From: Novosphingobium sp. | Lineage (GTDB): Bacteria; Pseudomonadota; Alphaproteobacteria; Sphingomonadales; Sphingomonadaceae | NCBI GenBank assembly: GCA_030830245.1 | Contig: JAURNJ010000297.1 | Coordinates: 1 to 12,190, forward strand | DNA length: 12,190 nucleotides | Direction: 5' to 3' | Shown here: positions 7,265 through 12,190 of the stretch, one piece after another | Numbering within the stretch: position 1 is the stretch's first letter | Layout of the letters: the number at the start of each line of letters is the position of its first letter | Made by a program: the position numbers and the translations under genes | Notes under the pieces: model-generated | Seen by the model: the letters and a program-made list of their open reading frames with translations, nothing else | The model's database searches: none | Told to the model about the DNA's origin: nothing

Positions 7265-7318
7265 GGTAACTGACATAGCAGTCGAATTCTTGGGGGAACC
7301 GGGTGTGGGTCAGTAACC
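7265..7318. repeat. Inverted repeat spanning the stop of the interrupted gene
   Basis: GGTAACTGAC (7265-7274) is repeated in inverted form as GTCAGTAACC (7309-7318), matching at 9 of 10 positions with 34 nt between. The right arm covers the stop codon of the interrupted gene (7310-7312). No T-run follows on the minus strand, so it does not look like an intrinsic terminator. Confidence 0.4.
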
Positions 7319-7915
7319 ATCAGCCTCTGCGAGAAGGCTTTCCGCGTATTTTAATGCCAGCTCTGCGACTACTATCGGGTCAGTTCCCTGCTCGAGGGGC
7401 TTCCCTAAGTGTTCTGTCGGAGGATCGTATACCTTCACCCTGTCTCGGTCCCGCACTTGGACAAGGATTAGGTGTGGGGGTGTGACAAACACCTCTGGTT
7501 CAAAATTTTCGTGTCCGCCGCCGTCTATGACTTCAATCTTGCCCGCACTTCCCCTCACATTCAAAAATCCAATTTTCGCGGTTTGGCCTGTAATTCTGCC
7601 AATGCTCACATGGCCTACTTGACGTTCCGTGGACCGGGCCAAGCCGTGATGCTCTTCGTCATTTCGGGCTTGGTATAGATATTGGAGAAGGGGGTCTAGG
7701 CGTCTTGCAGAGTTTAGTTTACCAAACCACATCTCCGCTTTTGCGTCGCCCTTCACGGCTTGCTCAAGTATTGAGTAGATCGACTTAAAGGCGCGCAGAA
7801 CAGTAAACCATTCATCCTCCTGACCTTATAGGGTTGTTTCGGATTTCATGCGTGCGAGTGCCTTAATCGCAATCCGATGCCGATCTTTGACTTTTTCAAG
7901 TATCTTATGGTTCAT
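7310..7915 (-). pseudogene. Unrecognised gene interrupted by one in-frame TAA; helical half with a HEPN-like RNxxxH motif
   Basis: From the ATG at 7915 the frame codes 29 residues (start MNHKILEKVKDRHR), meets TAA at 7828-7826, then continues in the same frame for 171 codons to TGA at 7310. Both parts read as one protein: a charged, helix-prone first half with DEWFTVLRAFKSIYSILEQ and WFGKLNSARR, ending in QARNDEEHHGL, then a probable beta-rich part, then PPTEHLGKP and a C-terminal helix ending AEADGY. RNDEEH (R84 to H89, counting the stop as codon 30) has the R-x4-H spacing of HEPN-domain RNases; that link is inference. No clear SD precedes the ATG. After the TAA the first in-frame alternative start, apart from a rare CTG, is the GTG at 7756, giving a 148-residue product without the first helices. 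The region is less GC-rich than its neighbours, which suggests acquisition. A genuine short gene from 7756, or stop readthrough, are alternatives. Confidence 0.55.
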
Positions 7916-8024
7916 GTCTGAAACCGATCAGAAGAGAGTAGCAAAAGCACTCCGCCCAATTCCGAAATCGGCGTTGCTCCAGCGCAAGCCCTGACCTCCG
8001 CTCAATCCCCCGGCGCGGTGCGCC

Positions 8025-8729
8025 TCAACTTCCGCCCAGCTCCAACTCCGCCCAGATGGGCAGGTGATCCGATCCCCGCGCCGACAGCGCGCTGTGGTGA
8101 ACGCCGCTGGCCTGCTCCGCCCAGTGCCGCGAGGCGATGATCCGGTCGAGCCGCGCCACTGGCTGGCGCGTATGAAAGCTCGGCCCCAGCGAGAGCACCT
8201 GCCATGCCTCGCCGAACTCGCCGAAGCACCCGCCGCGGCGGGCCCATTCGTTGAAATCCCCCATCATCACTGTCGGGCAGTCACCATCCAGTCCGTCAAG
8301 GTGCGAGAGGACGGTGCGCACCTGCTCGCGCCGCCGGAAGCCGGACAGGTCGAGATGCATGCCCACGACGCGGATCGCGCGGCCATCGACCATCAGGTCG
8401 GCGCGGATCGCCCCGCGCGGCTCGAGCACCGGCAGCGGCACCGGCGCGGCTTCGAGCACCTCGATGTCGCGCTTCACCAGCAGGGCATTGCCATGCCAGC
8501 CGATCGAATCGGGCTTCATTGACAGTGGCACCGGGCGGTAATGCGTGTGGTCCTGGATCATGCCCAGCGGCAGCGCGCTCGCCCGCCTGCCGATTCGCCG
8601 GTCCGCCTCCTGCAAGGCGATCACATCGGCGTCAATCTCGCGCAGCACCGACAGGATGCGCTCCGGATCGCGGCGCCGATCCAGCCCCACGGCCTTGTGG
8701 ATGTTGTAGCTGGCGAAAGTGAGCCGCAT
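8025..8729 (-). CDS. Endonuclease/exonuclease/phosphatase (EEP) superfamily protein
   Basis: This is a metal-dependent phosphodiesterase-fold hydrolase of 234 residues, without a signal peptide or membrane segment. The EEP catalytic set is present in order: N9 and H11 in SYNIHK, metal-binding E41 in LQEAD, H125 in GMHLDLSG, D158 and N160 in GDFNEW, D195 in RLDRI, and D221-H222 in SDHLP. The whole active site is intact, so an enzyme is expected. Substrates in this superfamily range from DNA to phospholipids and phosphoinositides, and I cannot choose among them. I place the start at the ATG at 8729, which shares one base with the upstream TGA (TGATG) and gives the usual MRLTFASYNIH. The open frame upstream overlaps the PNPOx-like gene and is not coding. 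It is the last gene of the pheT-prfC cluster. Confidence 0.88.
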   Translation of the reverse strand: MRLTFASYNIHKAVGLDRRRDPERILSVLREIDADVIALQEADRRIGRRASALPLGMIQDHTHYRPVPLSMKPDSIGWHGNALLVKRDIEVLEAAPVPLPVLEPRGAIRADLMVDGRAIRVVGMHLDLSGFRRREQVRTVLSHLDGLDGDCPTVMMGDFNEWARRGGCFGEFGEAWQVLSLGPSFHTRQPVARLDRIIASRHWAEQASGVHHSALSARGSDHLPIWAELELGGS

Positions 8730-9289
8730 CAGTCTCCGGAAATGAACCGGTCGGTCGCGCGGGTCGGGATGCCGTCGATGCTGTGCGTGCGGCCCTGATA
8801 GGTCTTCACCCAGTCCTCCGGGTCTTTCTGGACGTGCCACTTGACCATGGTGTCGCGCTCTTTCTCGAGCGTCATGACCGGCACGCCCCAGCCGCAGGAG
8901 GTCTGGACGCTCTCGACCGTGATGTCGAAGATCTGACGGGTGCCGGGAAGCATGGTGAAATGCGGCGCCAGTTCCGCCCAGCCCGGATCGGCGGGCAGTA
9001 CGGCCTTGCCGGTTCCGTAGATACGCAGGATCAGCGCGGGCTGCTGGAAATTGCACATCATCGCGGTGATGCGCCCATCGACCGAAAGGTGCGCGTGAGT
9101 CTCGTTGCCCGAACCGCCAAGGTCGAGATAGGCGACCCGGTTTGGCGAAAGCACCGCGAAGGTATCAGCCAGACCCTTGGGGCTGAGGTTGATGCGGCCA
9201 TGATCGGCAGCGGTGGCGACGAAGAACACCGGCTGGCGCTCGATCATCGCGATGTGGTCGGCGGTGAGGTGATCGGTGAAGTCTGCCAT
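8729..9289 (-). CDS. Pyridoxamine 5'-phosphate oxidase-like (FMN-binding split-barrel) family protein
   Basis: The 186-residue protein has the split beta-barrel start seen in PNPOx-related proteins: a short helix (LTADHIAMIERQPVFFVAT, residues 8-26), then GRINLSPKG at 31-39 and VAYLDLGGSGNETHAHL at 52-68, where a flavin phosphate would bind. It is followed by GRITAMMCNFQQP and LRIYGTGKAV. The C-terminal part (about 125-180, with SCGWGVP at 131-137) is specific to a subgroup whose substrate I do not know. It is not PdxH, which has a different C-terminus. Ligand (FMN, F420 or haem) cannot be decided. The SD before the ATG at 9289 is weak. It is 38 nt downstream of prfC and overlaps the EEP gene by one base. 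Confidence 0.86.
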   Translation of the reverse strand: MADFTDHLTADHIAMIERQPVFFVATAADHGRINLSPKGLADTFAVLSPNRVAYLDLGGSGNETHAHLSVDGRITAMMCNFQQPALILRIYGTGKAVLPADPGWAELAPHFTMLPGTRQIFDITVESVQTSCGWGVPVMTLEKERDTMVKWHVQKDPEDWVKTYQGRTHSIDGIPTRATDRFISGD

Positions 9290-9327
9290 GGCGCGATGTT
9301 AGCCGGTTTGCCCCGCGCTCGCCAGCC

Positions 9328-10851
<1,524 letters not shown>

Positions 10852-10867
10852 GGCACAGAGTGTTCGT

Positions 10868-12190
10868 TCAGCCGCGCAGCGTCGCGCCGAGCTTGGCGGC
10901 CGCAGTCGTGACCTTGTCGGCGATCGCCTTCAACTCCTCGTCGGTGAAGCTCTTCTCGCCCGGCTGGAGAGTGACCTCGACCGCGAGCGATTTCTGCCCC
11001 TCGGGCACGCCCTGGCCTGCGAACAGATCGAACAGCCGGGCATCGACGATGCTTGCCTTGTCGGCATTGCGCACTGCGCGGACCAGATCGCCCGCAGGCA
11101 GGTCGGCAGGCACGAGGAAAGCGAAATCGCGCGTCACCCATTGCAGCGCGGGCGGCGCATAGGCGCTGCGCGCGAAGATGCCGCCGTCCTTGCGTGCGGG
11201 GATTGCATCGAGGAAGATCTCCGCCGCCGCCACCGGTACGGAAATGTCGAACTGGCGCGCGGTAGCAGGATGCAGCATGCCGAAGCGGGCAAGCACGGTC
11301 TTCGGCCCGAGCCGCAGAGTCGCGGACTGGCCGGGATGGAACTGGTCCCCCGCCTCTCCCATCAACTGCAACTTGTCGACCGGGGCTCCCGCCTCGGCAA
11401 GCAGGGCAAGCGCTTCTGCCTTCGCATCGAAGGCATCGAATGCTTGTGCCTTGCCGGATGACCAGCCGCGCGCCGTTCTCTCGCCTGCCAGTAGCACGCC
11501 CAGCGTTGGCCGCTCGTTGCTGGAGCCATCCTCGGCACGGAAATAGCGCCTGCCGATCTCGAACAGCCGCAGTGAGCTCGCACCGCGATCCACATTGCGC
11601 TTCGCAGCCGCGATCAGGCCTGGCAGCAGCGAGGGGCGCATGGCCTTCATGTCCTCGCTGATCGGGTTTTCCAGAACCCACAGCTCTCCCTCGGCGAAGT
11701 GCCCGGCGTGTGCGACAGGCAGGAACGACCAGGTAACCGCCTCGTTGAGCCCCCGTGCCGCTGCCGCGCGGCGCAGGCGGCGCTCAGTGACCTGCATTGC
11801 CGTAGCGGTCGGTCTGGCGACGCCGTCGAACCGCGGCAAGGCCACGCTTTCGACCTTGTCGAGCCCATGCACGCGCACGACTTCCTCAACGATATCCGCC
11901 GCGCCCTCGATGTCGTGGCGACGCAGAGGGGCGGTTACCTGCCAGTCCTGGGACACCCCGAAATCCAGCGCTGCAAGGATGCGGCGCTGCTCTGCTTCGG
12001 CCACATCCACGCCGCCCAGCTTGCGGCACAGCGCCGGATCATAGACAACCACCCTGGGCTGCGAAGGCGGCGACCCCGCACGCGCGACATCCGAGGCAGT
12101 GCCACCGCAGATACGCAGGATCAGGTGAGTCAGGATCGCGAGGCTGTCATCGAGAAACGCTGGATCGACCCCGCGCTCGAAGCGCGAGCG
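10868..12190 (-). CDS. pheT: Phenylalanine--tRNA ligase beta subunit, C-terminal part (5' end outside window)
   Basis: PheT pairs with PheS in an alpha2-beta2 enzyme that charges tRNA-Phe. The last 440 residues are visible, and the frame is open to the window edge. The first residues, SRFERGVDPAF, are a conserved PheT motif at the end of the B3/B4 editing region. A B5-like domain follows, with PLRRHDIEGAADIVEEVVRV, then the catalytic-like core (MRPSLLPGL, LRLFEIGRRY). The FDX-ACB anticodon-binding domain covers about residues 344-440 of the visible part and ends KLGATLRG. With a full length near 800 residues, roughly the first 360 are missing here because of the window edge. prfC follows after 16 nt. 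Confidence 0.96.
   Translation of the reverse strand, partial: RSRFERGVDPAFLDDSLAILTHLILRICGGTASDVARAGSPPSQPRVVVYDPALCRKLGGVDVAEAEQRRILAALDFGVSQDWQVTAPLRRHDIEGAADIVEEVVRVHGLDKVESVALPRFDGVARPTATAMQVTERRLRRAAAARGLNEAVTWSFLPVAHAGHFAEGELWVLENPISEDMKAMRPSLLPGLIAAAKRNVDRGASSLRLFEIGRRYFRAEDGSSNERPTLGVLLAGERTARGWSSGKAQAFDAFDAKAEALALLAEAGAPVDKLQLMGEAGDQFHPGQSATLRLGPKTVLARFGMLHPATARQFDISVPVAAAEIFLDAIPARKDGGIFARSAYAPPALQWVTRDFAFLVPADLPAGDLVRAVRNADKASIVDARLFDLFAGQGVPEGQKSLAVEVTLQPGEKSFTDEELKAIADKVTTAAAKLGATLRG

Noticed and set aside
7813..7821. AGGAGG followed at once by ATG after the TAA of the interrupted gene, as a restart site.
   Set aside because: The spacing to the first ATG is zero, and both nearby ATG codons lie in other frames that end within 8 to 20 codons. 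It does not explain translation of the downstream part.
7931..8024. Search for a tRNA or attachment site, and for a terminator, next to the low-GC patch.
   Set aside because: No cloverleaf, T-arm-like sequence or direct repeat was found, and the small GC hairpins there have no T-run.

Overview
The window reads as core chromosome of a GC-rich alphaproteobacterium. The gene content (argD-argF-hslO, a two-domain cold-shock protein with a Gly/Arg-rich head, glnK-amtB, pheT-prfC) and the codon use suggest the Sphingomonadales, perhaps an Erythrobacter/Novosphingobium-like genus. That placement is from memory of gene families and was not tested by any search. All genes but one lie on the minus strand, so the window is best read from right to left.

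Right block (12190 to 8025): the 3' part of pheT (phenylalanyl-tRNA synthetase beta), then prfC (release factor 3), a PNPOx-like flavin-fold protein and an endonuclease/exonuclease/phosphatase-fold hydrolase. These are tightly packed (16-nt gap, 38-nt gap, 1-nt stop/start overlap) and look like one operon.

Patch of different composition (about 7980 to 7190): an unrecognised gene, visibly less GC-rich than its neighbours, is interrupted by one in-frame TAA at 7826-7828. Its predicted helical half ends in an RNxxxH sequence like that of HEPN ribonucleases. This is the least ordinary part of the window.

Nitrogen block (7261 to 4800): a clear sigma-54 promoter (GG-N10-GC) with a plausible upstream NtrC site drives glnK-amtB. 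A strong intrinsic terminator follows amtB. A second PII gene about 83% identical to the first comes next and appears to be transcribed separately. PII proteins sense 2-oxoglutarate, ATP/ADP and, through uridylylation, glutamine, and they gate the AmtB ammonium channel. The block is therefore a nitrogen-starvation ammonium-uptake module with a duplicated regulator. A TIGR01244/DUF442-type phosphatase gene, the only plus-strand gene, converges on the second PII gene with a 7-nt gap.

Left block (4093 to 1): a double cold-shock-domain RNA-binding protein, then argD-argF-hslO, in which each start codon overlaps the previous stop (ATGA, then GTGA). This couples two arginine-biosynthesis enzymes to the redox chaperone Hsp33. 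The window ends inside a small gene for an exported protein. I see no rRNA, tRNA, CRISPR array, insertion sequence or prophage gene. Apart from the interrupted gene and some intergenic structures, this is an ordinary core region.
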